From Oscarella lobularis (taxonomy: Eukaryota; Porifera; Homoscleromorpha; Homosclerophorida; Oscarellidae): a DNA stretch of 64,000 nucleotides. The notes under the pieces were generated by a model. That model was given only the letters and a program-made list of their open reading frames with translations. It did not search any database and was not told where the DNA came from. The first letter of the stretch is position 1; each line of letters starts with the position of its first letter. The translations under genes and the position numbers were made by a program. Location of the stretch: NCBI RefSeq assembly GCF_947507565.1, contig NC_089178.1, positions 620,001 through 684,000 on the forward strand, read 5' to 3'. Below are positions 1 to 12,200 of the stretch, piece by piece.

Positions 1-3000
1 CAAGTCTTTCTGCCGTGCCAAGTGAAGAACACGCTGAAAGTCAATTGGTTTCGCAATGGAACGGAACTAATAGACGGCGTCAAGTACAAAATTCTTACCA
101 GCGGTCTCCTTATTCAAAACTTTCGTTCTATTGACGGGGGTGAATATGCGTGTGAGGCATTGGGTCCGTTTGGCTCAAAGGCCATAGCAACAATATACGT
201 TGACGTGAAAGGTACAGATAATGGGACTGTCATAGATATCATCTCAACACGTGTATTTCTGTTTAGCTAACTATTCGTCGTTGTCGTTGCCTCCATACAT
301 TTCGCAACCAAGTCCCTTCCTGTTGAATCACACAGTGTGGCTTGGTCAACATCCAGCACTTCGTTTCAGGAAATTCAACGGCTTTTAATGTAACATTCGT
401 CAATTACACGACACCATACCTGGAACTGACTAACGTCTCTCTTTCAAATCTGACGTTCGTCAATTGCACTATTGACACTCTGGTTTTGTCAGGCATCACC
501 GCAAAACATATCGCCTACGTAAATGTAACGCTGAAGAACGTTACCCACACCAATGGTCGTATTTTCAACCACACAATCATCAATTCAACGATCATGAATG
601 CCACTTACACTGACTTTGCGTTTGTCAACGGTTCTATTCACAACACGACTTGGATCACATTGAAAGCAACCAGAATGGCATTCATCAATCAGATGATGAT
701 GAACGTGACGTTTGCGAGCAAGAATAGACCGAATTATCGCGACTGCAACCCGACTTACTGGAACCCGACTTACTGGAACGAGGTATCTGTACTACAAGAC
801 AGCTATTTCATGAACATGACCATGCTCAATTGGACGCTCGCCAACATGACTTTGAAGAACGTGTCTCACATCGGCGTGTTTTCATTCAATCACTCCATCG
901 TCAATACAACGTTCTTCAATTCGAATTTTGTCGACTACATGTCGATCAACGGTTCAGCGAACGACAGCATGTGGTTCAATTCAACATCGTTCATGACCAC
1001 GTACATCAATCGTACGTTGAGCAACGTAACACTTCGGAACGCAACGACAATAAATTCTAACGAGATCAACATGACGTTTGTGAACGGTACACATCGCGAC
1101 AGTGTGTGGAAAAACTGTTCGCTAGTCAACGTTACCGAGACGAACGTGACGGCGGAGAACATCACTGTGAGTGGCACGTGGTTCGTCAACTACACGAGAG
1201 TCAACTACACGCTATCGAATTCAACGTTCATTGAAGGAGGACTAGTGAATTTCACGTCGATAAACACCACGTATCTGAATACGACGTACGGCAATTTCTC
1301 TGTACTGAATGGAAGCTTTGTCAATGTGACCGAACTGAACGTGACTGTGTGGAATACGACTATTACAAACAGTTCGTTTATCAACTACACAAGGCTCAAC
1401 TACAGCATTGTTCTTTCTCAGCTGAAAAACATCTCGATGGTGAATTTCACGTCCATCAATTCTACCTATATCAACATGACTTATTCGAATTTCTCAATCG
1501 TGAACGCGAGTTTCATCAACGGAACCGAATTCAACCTTACGTCGTGGAATGTCAGTATCGTAAATAGTTCTTTCGTCAACTACACGAGAGTCAACTACAC
1601 CGTCTATCATTCCAAGCTCGAGAACATTTCTATGCTGAACTTTACGTCGATCAACGCCTCGTACATCAACACGACGTACTCAAATTTCTCAATCGTGAAT
1701 GCGAGCTTTATCAACGGAACCGAATTCAACCTTACGTCGTGGAATGTCAGTATCTCAAACTGCTCGTTCACGAATTACACACGAGTCAACTATACCGTTT
1801 ATCATTCCAAGCTCGAGAACGTTTCTATGCTGAACTTTACATCGATCAACGCCTCGTACATCAACACGACGTACTTGAATGTATCGATTGTAAATGCGAG
1901 CTACGTTAATGTCACCGAATTCAATCTGACGTCTTGCAATGTGAGCATTGTAAACTGTTCATTCATCAATTACACAAGGGTCAATTACACGCTGTGCCAC
2001 TCTCGCATGGAGAACGTATCGCTGGTGAACCACACGTGCATGAACTGCACCTATCTCAACACGACCTACTCGAATTTCTCAATTCTAAATGGCAGCTTCA
2101 TCAACGTGACCGAGTTCAACGTGACGACGTACAACCTCACCATGTTGAACAGTACTCTTGTCAACTACACAAGAATCAATTACACGATATCCAACTCTCA
2201 ACTAGAAAACGTTTCGATCGCGAATTTCACCGGAATTAACGGTACGTATTTGAATACGACATACTCCAATTTCTCAATGCTAAACGCAAGCTTCATCAAC
2301 GGAACCGAATTCAATCTGACGTCATGGAATGTCAGCATTGTAAACAGTTCTTTCGTTAACTACACGAGAGTGAATTACACCGTCTATCATTCCAAGCTCG
2401 AGAACGTTTCTATGCTCAACTTTACATCGATCAACGCCTCATACATCAACACGACCTACTCGAATTCTTCGATTGTAAATGCGAGCTTCATTGACGTCAC
2501 CGAATTCAATCTGACGTCTTGGAATGTGAGCATCGTCAACTGTTCATTCGTCAGTTACACGAGGGCCAATTACACGGTGTGGCACTCTCGCATGGAGAAC
2601 GTATCGCTGGTGAACCATAGGTGCACGAACTGCACCTATCTCAACACGACCTACTCGAATTTCTCAATTCTAAATGGCAGCTTCATCAACGTGACCGAGT
2701 TCAACGTGACGACGTACAACCTCACCCTGTTGAACAGTACTCTTGTGAACTACACAAGAGTGAATCTCACAATGCTGAACTCCAATCTGACCAACGTTAT
2801 CCTCTTCAACTACACGTCATTCAACTCGTCATACTGGAACACGACGTATAAGAACGTTTCGGTGGGAAACAGCAGCTTCGTGAATGTGACCGAATGGAAC
2901 GTGACGTCTCTCAACATAACCGTGATGAACAGTTCGTACTTGAACTACACCAAAGTGAACTGCTCAATTTGGGGTGCCATGTTCTGGAACGTCACCTATA

Positions 3001-4457
3001 TGAACTTGCTCGCTGCCAATGGCTCGTACGAGCACAGCATGTGGGTGAATGTGACGATCGTGAACGCGACGAACGTCAATCAGACGTGGATTAATGTGAC
3101 GATCGTGAACGCCACGTTCACGAATCAGACTCTGTTGAACGTGAGCCAATTGAACGCCACCTACGTCAACTCGACGTCGTACAATTGGACGTCGATCAAC
3201 GTCACGTCGGTGAACGAAAAGAACGTCAATTTGACGGCGTGGAATTACACGGCGATCAACGTGACGGAAATGAATATGACCGCCGTCAACGTCACGCTGA
3301 AGAACGCGACCTACACGAACTGCACGTCTCTGAATTCGACGTACTTTAACGTGGCCTGGTTCAACGTGTCGTCGTGGAACATGACGAGCATCGACCAGAC
3401 GAGGCTGAACGTGAAGGTCGTTCGTCACAATGCTACCATGTATCGCGACTTGAACGTCTACGCCAAGAACTTTACCGACATGTACAGCACATTTTACAAC
3501 GGCTCGTTCGTCAACCTCATGCTTGAAAATGCGACGTTGATAAACGTCACTTTCATCAATTCCAGCATGGCTAACTCGATGGAGTCCAACATGACGAAAA
3601 TAAACGTGAGCGCCGTGAACTGTACAGCGAACCACTCGTCGACCATCAACGTTCTGTCGATCAACGAGTCGTTCATCAACGCAACCGGTTACAATCACAC
3701 GTTCATCAACGTCACTCTCAACGGCACTTTGTTCGTTAATACGACGTTTGATCTTTCCACGAGAATAAACATGACTATAATAAACAACTTCATGTCTAAC
3801 GTGAGCTTTTCGAACGGTATGCTGTACAATCTCACGGTTGAGGATTCGATTGCGAATGATTTCCGTCTGGAGAACGAGATTACGACGTTGTACAGTGTGA
3901 GCGCATCACACATGTTCAATTTTAGCGTGGTCAATTGCACGCTAATAGACTCCCTGGCCATAAATAGCATCATGGTGGACTCTTTTGTTGACTTGTCGGA
4001 TGTCCAGGGTGGAATAGCAGAAAACGTTACTGTCGTTAATAGCGAAATTAACCGAACGTCAGTCGTTATTAACTGCGCTTACGGACTTGTCGCATGCAAC
4101 TCAAGCGCGGATAACGAGACTATGAACAGCGTCTCACTTGAACCTTTGAGGCATATTCGAAAGAAGACTATGCGCATGCCGCTACTTGCCAGAATAGACA
4201 CAACGAAATGCTACAAAAAAAAGCATCCTACAGAGAAACCCGTTATAGAGGAACCTAGGGTGATTGTTCGAGAGGAAAGGAAAGCGATGTCAATGTCAAC
4301 CGAAATGGCTATCTTGTACAATTACTTCATAGAAGGGGCTACACCTAACTGCACTGGTATCGATTTGGAAGAGATCAGGCTGCAGGCAATGATGCCGGAA
4401 TCCTTTGCACGTCGAATAGAGCCATTCTATCCTACGTCTTCTCCTCCGGATTGTTGA
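1..4457 (+). CDS. Secreted Ig plus N-glycosylation-sequon pentapeptide-repeat protein, copy 1 (5' partial, frame problem)
   Basis: The first exon, 1-211, is the end of an I-set Ig domain (WFRNGTEL, then the EYACEA strand-F cysteine) and stops at AAAG|GTACAG in phase 1. The large exon runs to the TGA at 4455-4457. It encodes a five-residue periodic repeat, N-x-[S/T]-hydrophobic-hydrophobic, with nearly every unit a sequon, then an acidic, non-repetitive C-terminal tail without a membrane segment. About nine 195-bp (65-residue) higher-order units lie at roughly 1180-2960. Relative to copy 2 this copy has one extra base near 375-390, so splicing at the expected acceptor (266) gives a stop at about 387. 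An acceptor at 369 (CGTTTCAG) would restore the frame and drop about 35 residues. It is therefore either a gene with a shifted splice site or a recent pseudogene. The signal peptide and Kazal-like exons would lie left of the window. Confidence 0.7.
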
Positions 4458-4736
4458 ATGACTGACTCTTAATTGTACTGCTGTGTTTTTGATGTTTGCT
4501 TGCTGAGCTTGGCGCCAAGGTTGGTCTGTCGTTGCTAGCGCGTGCTAACATTTACTCAAGTCTTCCTAAGAATGTCGTCCTCGCTGTCCAAACCCTGTTT
4601 TGTGACCCTAAAGTAGTTATTGGGCCTTCGCGGATCCGTTAGGTCTGAAAATGTAGTTCGCGCAATTTCAATTGGTACGGGACTCATTCTATCCGGGTTT
4701 TTAGCTCTGCAACGAACATGTCTTCTTACCGAGCAA
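4458..4736 (+). repeat. Duplicated 3' flank of the sequon-repeat gene, with the first codons of TBC1D13
   Basis: This stretch matches 13504-13785 almost base for base. It begins right after the stop codon and ends after ACCGAGCAA, where the two copies diverge abruptly. The last 19 bases (from ATG 4718) are a copy of the start of TBC1D13 exon 1, with no TBC1D13 body behind it. This shows that the duplicated unit ran from the sequon-repeat gene into the neighbouring gene's first exon. Confidence 0.85.
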
Positions 4737-4777
4737 CGTACCACTAATTGTAAGAACTTTTTTTGTTTTATTTTTAG

Positions 4778-5430
4778 CTGAATATTTATCGTCGCCGCTG
4801 CCTTCCTACATTTCACCGCCGGCGCCCTGTACTTTGAATCATACGGTTTGGTCTGGCCAATACTCGTGCCTTTGCTTCAGCGGGTATAACGCTTTGAATA
4901 TGACTTTCGTTATTTTTTCTTCACCTTACCTGGAGTTAACGAACTTCACCCTGACCATAAGTGCAGTAACGTCAGTTACATCAACGTAACACTGAGGAAC
5001 GCTACTCACGCTAATGGTCTCATTTTCAATCAGACCATCATTAATTCAACGCTCACTAATGCTTCGTACACGAACTTTACTTCTGTCAATGGATCTGTCA
5101 ATAACACAGTTTGGGTCAATTTGCAGTCAAATCTAACAACTTTTACTAATCAAACGATGACAAACGTCACGATTATCGATTCCTCGTACCTAAATACATG
5201 CTTCGTCAATGGAATTGAATTCAATTCGACGCTCCGGAACAGCGACATCGTAAACAGCTGTTTTTTAAAAAGTCAATTACACCGTATCAAACTCTCGACT
5301 GAAAAGCAGTTCGCTGATGAACTTCAATGGGAATATGACGTACACTAATTTTTCGATGCTGAACGCCAAGTCTGTCAATGCAACCGAGTGTAACCTGAGA
5401 TTATGGAGTATTAGTCGTCTTGTGAACTGT
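4778..5430 (+). pseudogene. Decayed third copy of the sequon-repeat exon
   Basis: A pyrimidine-rich tract and TTTTTAG acceptor precede a sequence matching the start of the big exon of the two neighbouring copies: the P-S-Y-I-S-P-P stretch, then LNHTVWSGQYS, then NALNMTFV and SPYLELTN. The frame is broken by a stop after about 75 codons (SVTSTstop), and the repeats continue in other frames, for example TNQTMTNVTI near 5150. Similarity fades by about 5430. No Ig or signal exon precedes it. I read it as an old, truncated member of the tandem array. Confidence 0.75.
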
Positions 5431-6212
5431 TTGTTAGGTCAAAGAAGACTTCTTCCTTGTCCTTGAAGAAAGAAAGAAAGACGTTCTTCTCCTTTCTAGG
5501 CAATACGTTGACGCATCATCGACTCTAAACCTTTGCATGACATTTATTTTCAGCTTTGTTATATAACACGGGGACACATTTCGTGAAGATTCGCGCGCCA
5601 CAATCCATGCCCGGGACCTTTGTCCCCGACATCCGGGCGGGCATCGTTGTCGCTTTCGGCAGCGAAACAACAGAGAGACTGTCAGAGAGCTGCATTGAAG
5701 AACCTAAGGATCAGCGTGTTTGTTTGCTTCAAGGAAATCGGTCATAGGAAGCGTCGCAACCTGTTTCGGTTCCACGCACGCATAAATGCCTCCTGCACAG
5801 CTTGTAGGAGTGGAGGTAAGGCCTGGGTGGCGCATGACCTTCCATATTGTGCTCATTTATCCAAAGTTTTTTTGCAGCTCTGGTCAATCGCGCCCCTCGC
5901 GGGGTCCAACGGTCTTTTCAAGGACCCATTGCATGAAAGGAACTGAGACCGTTGGGGCGATTTGTCCGTGCCCTTGCACGTGCTTTTCCGTCGCTCCTTC
6001 GCGTAGCCGGCACACAGAGCCTGTGATTGGACGACTCTATCTGATGTCGAGATTACCTACCGCATATATGCGTGCGTCGCTCGTGAGAAGACCTTTGTCT
6101 TTCGTTCTTCTCCCAGCAGGTAAGACGCTTAAAATTTCGTTCGTTGAGGCCGTCCTTTTCCGATGCTGCTGTTGTGTAGCCTTCTAGCTCATCGCAACCG
6201 GGCTGAGAGAGA
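5431..6212. other. Intergenic region upstream of copy 2; no gene recognised
   Basis: Open frames here are short, overlap on both strands and show no family resemblance. The stretch presumably holds the promoter and 5' UTR of the gene starting at 6213, but I see no clear TATA box or other defined element. Confidence 0.5.
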
Positions 6213-9200
6213 ATGAAGACTTTCCTCGTGGTTTTTCTTGGTCTGTTTTGTTGGGCAGAGTCAGACTCATTCGTATGTTTGGACGTTTCGCTCGAATTTA
6301 CGATTTGCTAGCTCTCTTCATTGCAGAGTGGTGACTTGCTCACGAATCAGCACTCAGACTTGGCCTTTCCGGATGAACGTAAACTCTTTTTACGTGGGCT
6401 TGCGCAAGAAATTTCATTGTGTTTGTAGATCCTTGCGACGTGCCTCCATTTCCGGAGAAATGTACCGAAGACGAATTTTGCTTTCTGAATGAAACTGGAC
6501 TTGCCTTCTGCTCGCAGTTTGAAGGTACACGCCGACGCACCATTGTTCTCTTCGAGATTCTTAGATATGCAGAAACGGGGGCGAAGTTTTAATTCAATTT
6601 GTGTCTTTTCTCACCAGGTCCGAAGGAGCACCACTATGATCGAATTTGCAGGCGGTTGACTATTCGCGGCCAAACTGTGAAGGACTGCCGATGTCGGGCA
6701 AAGTGCTGTGACCGCGGAAAGAAGAGCGAAATTGTCTGCGGCACCAACCAATGCTCTTACCCTACGGCGTGTCATTTGCATCAGCATGCGTGCGAGATTG
6801 GGAAGCGCATCCACATCAAGAGAACGAAAACGTGCAACATTGAAAAGTCTCCTGACGATTGTCCATTTTACGCTCAAATCGATACTCCTTCTCCTTCAAA
6901 CGTGTTTGTGTCTTTGGACGCGTCTGAAATCGTTTCATGGGTTATCAAAGTCACACCGTATGTTTCCGACTGGATTGAGTGGGCACAGGTAAACAGGACT
7001 ATTGATGCGTTCGAAATTCGTAAAATTGCGCCAGACGAAGCTTATTCTTCACTGTTTTGTTCTCTGAAAGTGCTTGACGCTTTCGACGTCATTGACTTTT
7101 CTAGAGAACCTCTTTACGCTGATTATGCCAGAGAGAGGTGTAACTACTCGTTGCTACCAATGAACTGCCTATCTTCCGATCGGTTTTCTGCCATCGCCGA
7201 TGCGTTGCTTACTCTTTCCGAGTATAACTTCCTAACTTTTCAAGAATTTGCCAGATCTAGAAAGAGGATCTTCAATGAACAAGTCTTTCTGCAGTGCGAA
7301 GCCAAGAACACTCAAAAAGTCCGTTGGTTCCACAACGGAACGGAACTACATGACGGCGTCAAGTACAGAATTCTTACCACCGGTCTCCTCATTCAAAACG
7401 TTCGCGCTATCGACGCGCGTGAATACACGTGCGAGGCATCTGGATCGTTTGGCGAAAAGGCCATAGCAACAACATACGTGAAAGGTACAGATTATGTGAC
7501 TGCAAATAGAATTATGAACACTACTTCTATTTCTTTGTAGCTAACTATTCGTCGTCGTTGTCATTGCCTCCATACATTTCGCAACCAAGTCCCTACCTGT
7601 TGAATCACACAGTGTGGTGCGGTCAATATCCAGCACTTCGTTTCAGGAAAGTCAATGCTTTGAATGTGACATTCGTCAATTACACGACACCCTACCTGGA
7701 ACTGACTAACGTCTCTCTTTCAAATCTGACGTTCGTCAATTGCACTATTGACACGCTGGTTTTGTCAGACATCACCGCAAAACATATCGCCTTCGTAAAT
7801 GTAACGCTGAAGAACGTTACCCACACCAATGGTCTTATTTTCAACCACACAATCATCAATTCAACGATCATGAATGCCACTTACACTGACTTTGCGTTTG
7901 TCAACGGTTCTATTCACAACACGACTTGGATCACATTGAAAGCAACCAGAATGGCATTCATCAATCAGACGATGATGAACGTGACGTTTGCGAGCAAGAA
8001 TAGACCGAATTATCGCGACTGCAACCCGACTTACTGGAACCCGACTTACTGGAACGAGGTATCTGTACTACAAGACAGCTATTTCATGAACATGACCATG
8101 CTCAATTGGACGCTCGCCAACATGACTTTGAAGAACGTGTCTCACATCGGCGTGTTTTCATTCAATCACTCCATCGTCAATACAACGTTCTTCAATTCGA
8201 ATTTTGTCGACTACATGTCGATCAACGGTTCAGCGAACGACAGCATGTGGTTCAATTCAACATCGTTCATGACCACGTACATCAATCGTACGTTGAGCAA
8301 CGTAACACTTCGGAACGCAACGACAATAAATTCTAACGAGATCAACATGACGTTTGTGAACGGTACACATCGCGACAGTGTGTGGAAAAACTGTTCGCTA
8401 GTCAACGTTACCGAGACGAACGTGACGGCTGAGAACATCACTGTGAGTGGCACGTGGTTCGTCAACTACACGAGAGTCAACTACACGCTATCGAATTCAA
8501 CGTTCATTGAAGGAGGACTAGTGAATTTCACGTCGATAAACACCACGTATCTGAATACGACGTACGGTAATTTCTCTGTACTGAATGGAAGCTTTATCAA
8601 TGTGACCGAACTGAACGTGACTGTGTGGAATACGACTATTACAAACAGTTCGTTTATCAACTACACAAGGCTCAACTACAGCATTGCTCTTTCTCAGCTG
8701 AAAAACATCTCGATGGTGAATTTCACGTCCATCAATTCTACCTATATCAACATGACTTATTCGAATTTCTCAATCGTGAACGCGAGTTTCATCAACGGAA
8801 CCGAATTCAACCTTACGTCGTGGAATGTCAGTATCGTAAATAGTTCTTTCGTCAACTACACGAGAGTGAACTACACCGTCCATCATTCCAAGCTCGAGAA
8901 CGTCTCTATGCTGAACTTTACGTCGATCAATGCCTCGTACATCAACACGACGTACTCAAATTTCTCAATCGTGAATGCGAGCTTTATCAACGGAACCGAA
9001 TTCAACCTTACGTCGTGGAATGTCAGTATCGCAAACTGCTCGTTCACGAATTACACACGAGTCAACTACACTGTCTATCATTCCAAGTTCGAGAACGTTT
9101 CGATGCTGAACTTTACATCGATCAACGCCTCGTACATCAACACGACCTGCTCGAATTCTTCGATTGTAAATGCGAGCTTCATTAACGTCACCGAATTCAA

Positions 9201-12200
9201 TCTGACGTCTTGGAATGTGAGCATTGTCAACTGTTCATTCGTCAATTACACGAGGGTCAATTACGCGGTGTGGCACTCTCGCATGGAGAACGTATCGCTG
9301 GTGAACCACACATGCACGAACTGCATTTATCTCAACACGACCTACTCGAATTTCTCAATTCTAAATGGCAGCTTTATCAACGTGACCGAGTTCAACGTGA
9401 CGACGTACAACATCACCCTGTTGAACAGTACTCTTGTGAACTACACAAGAATCAATTACACGATATCCAACTCTCAACTAGAAAACGTTTCGATCGCAGA
9501 TTTCACCGGAATCAACGGTACGTATTTGAATACGACATACTCCAATTTCTCAATGCTAAACGCAAGCTTCATTAACGGAACCGAATTCAATCTGACGTCA
9601 TGGAATGTCAGCATTGTAAACAGTTCTTTCGTTAACTACACGAGAGTGAATTACACCGTCTATCATTCCAAGCTCGAGAACGTTTCTATGCTGAACTTTA
9701 CATCGATCAACGCCTCGTACATCAACACGACGTACTTGAATGTCTCGATTGTAAATGCGAGCTTCATTAATGCCACCGAATTCAATCTGACGTCTTGCAA
9801 TGTGAGCATTGTAAACTGTTCATTCATCAATTACACGAGGGTCAATTACACGATGTGCCACTCTCAAATGGAGAACGTATCGCTGGTGAACCACACGTGC
9901 ATCAACTGCACCTACCTCAACACGACCTATTCGAATTTCTCAATCGTGAATGCGACTTTTATCAACGGAACCGAATTCAATCTTACGTCGTGGAATGTCA
10001 GTATGTCAAACTGCTCGTTCACGAATTACACACGAGTCAACTACACCGTCTATCATTCCAAGCTCGAGAACGTTTCGATGCTGAATTTTACATCGATCAA
10101 CGCCTCGTACATCAACACCACCTACTCGAATTCTTCTATTTTAAATGCGAGCTTCATTAACGTCACCGAATTCAATCTGACGTCTTGGAATGTGAGCATC
10201 GTAAACTGTTCATTTATCAATTACACGAGGGTCAATTACACGGTGTGGCACTCTCGCATGGAGAACGTATCGCTGGTGAATCACACGTGCACGAACTGCA
10301 CCTACCTCAACACGACCTACTCGAATTTCTCAATTCTAAATGGCAGCTTCATCAACGTGACCGAGTTCAACGTGACGACGTACAACCTCACCATGTTGAA
10401 CAGTACTCTTGTCAACTACACAAGAATCAATTACACGATATCCAACTCTCAACTAGAAAACGTTTCGATCGCGAATTTCACCGGAATTAACGGTACGTAT
10501 TTGAATACGACATACTCCAATTTCTCAATGCTAAACGCAAGCTTCATCAACGGAACCGAATTCAATCTGACGTCATGGAATGTCAGCATTGTAAACAGTT
10601 CTTTCGTCAACTACACGAGAGTGAACTACACCGTCTATCATTCCAAGCTCGAGAACGTTTCTATGCTGAACTTTACATCGATCAACGCCTCGTACATCAA
10701 CACGACGTACTCAAATTGCTCAATTGTGAACGCAAGTTTCATTAACGGAACCGAATTCAACCTTACGTCGTGGAATGTCAGTATCGCAAACTGCTCGTTC
10801 ACGAATTACACACGAGTCAACTACACTGTCTATCATTCCAAGTTCGAGAACGTTTCGATGCTGAACTTTACATCGATCAACGCCTCGTACATCAACACGA
10901 CCTGCTCGAATTCTTCGATTGTAAATGCGAGCTTCATTAACGTCACCGAATTCAATCTGACGTCTTGGAATGTGAACATTGTCAACTGTTCATTCGTCAA
11001 TTACACGAGGGTCAATTACGCGGTGTGGCACTCTCGCATGGAGAACGTATCGCTGGTGAACCACACATGCACGAACTGCATTTATCTCAACACGACCTAC
11101 TCGAATTTCTCAATTCTAAATGGCAGCTTTATCAACGTGACCGAGTTCAACGTGACGACGTACAACATCACCCTGTTGAACAGTACTCTTGTGAACTACA
11201 CAAGAATCAATTACACGATATCCAACTCTCAACTAGAAAACGTTTCGATCGCAGATTTCACCGGAATCAACGGTACGTATTTGAATACGACATACTCCAA
11301 TTTCTCAATGCTAAACGCAAGCTTCATTAACGGAACCGAATTCAATCTGACGTCATGGAATGTCAGCATTGTAAACAGTTCTTTCGTTAACTACACGAGA
11401 GTGAATTACACCGTCTATCATTCCAAGCTCGAGAACGTTTCTATGCTGAACTTTACATCGATCAACGCCTCGTACATCAACACGACGTACTTGAATGTCT
11501 CGATTGTAAATGCGAGCTTCATTAATGCCACCGAATTCAATCTGACGTCTTGGAATGTGAGCATCGTAAACTGTTCATTTATCAATTACACGAGGGTCAA
11601 TTACACGGTGTGGCACTCTCGCATGGAGAACGTATCGCTGGTGAACCACACGTGCACGAACTGCACCTACCTCAACACGACCTACTCGAATTTCTCAATT
11701 CTAAATGGCAGCTTCATCAACGTGACCGAGTTCAACGTGACGACGTACAACCTCACCCTGTTGAACAGTACTCTTGTGAACTACACAAGGGTGAATCTCA
11801 CAATGCTGAACTCCAATCTGACCAACGTTATCCTCTTCAACTACACATCATTCAACTCGTCATACTGGAACACGACGTATAAGAACGTTTCGGTGGGAAA
11901 CAGCAGCTTCGTGAATGTGACCGAATGGAACGTGACGTCTCTCAACATAACCGTGATGAACAGTTCGTACTTGAACTACACCAAAGTGAACTGCTCAATT
12001 TGGGGTGCCATGTTCTGGAACGTCACCTATATGAACTTGCTCGCTGCCAATGGCTCGTACGAGCACAGCATGTGGGTGAATGTGACGATTGTGAACGCGA
12101 CGAACGTCAATCAGACGTGGATTAATGTGACGATCGTGAACGCCACGTTCACGAATCAGACTCTGTTGAACGTGAGCCAATTGAACGCCACCTACGTCAA

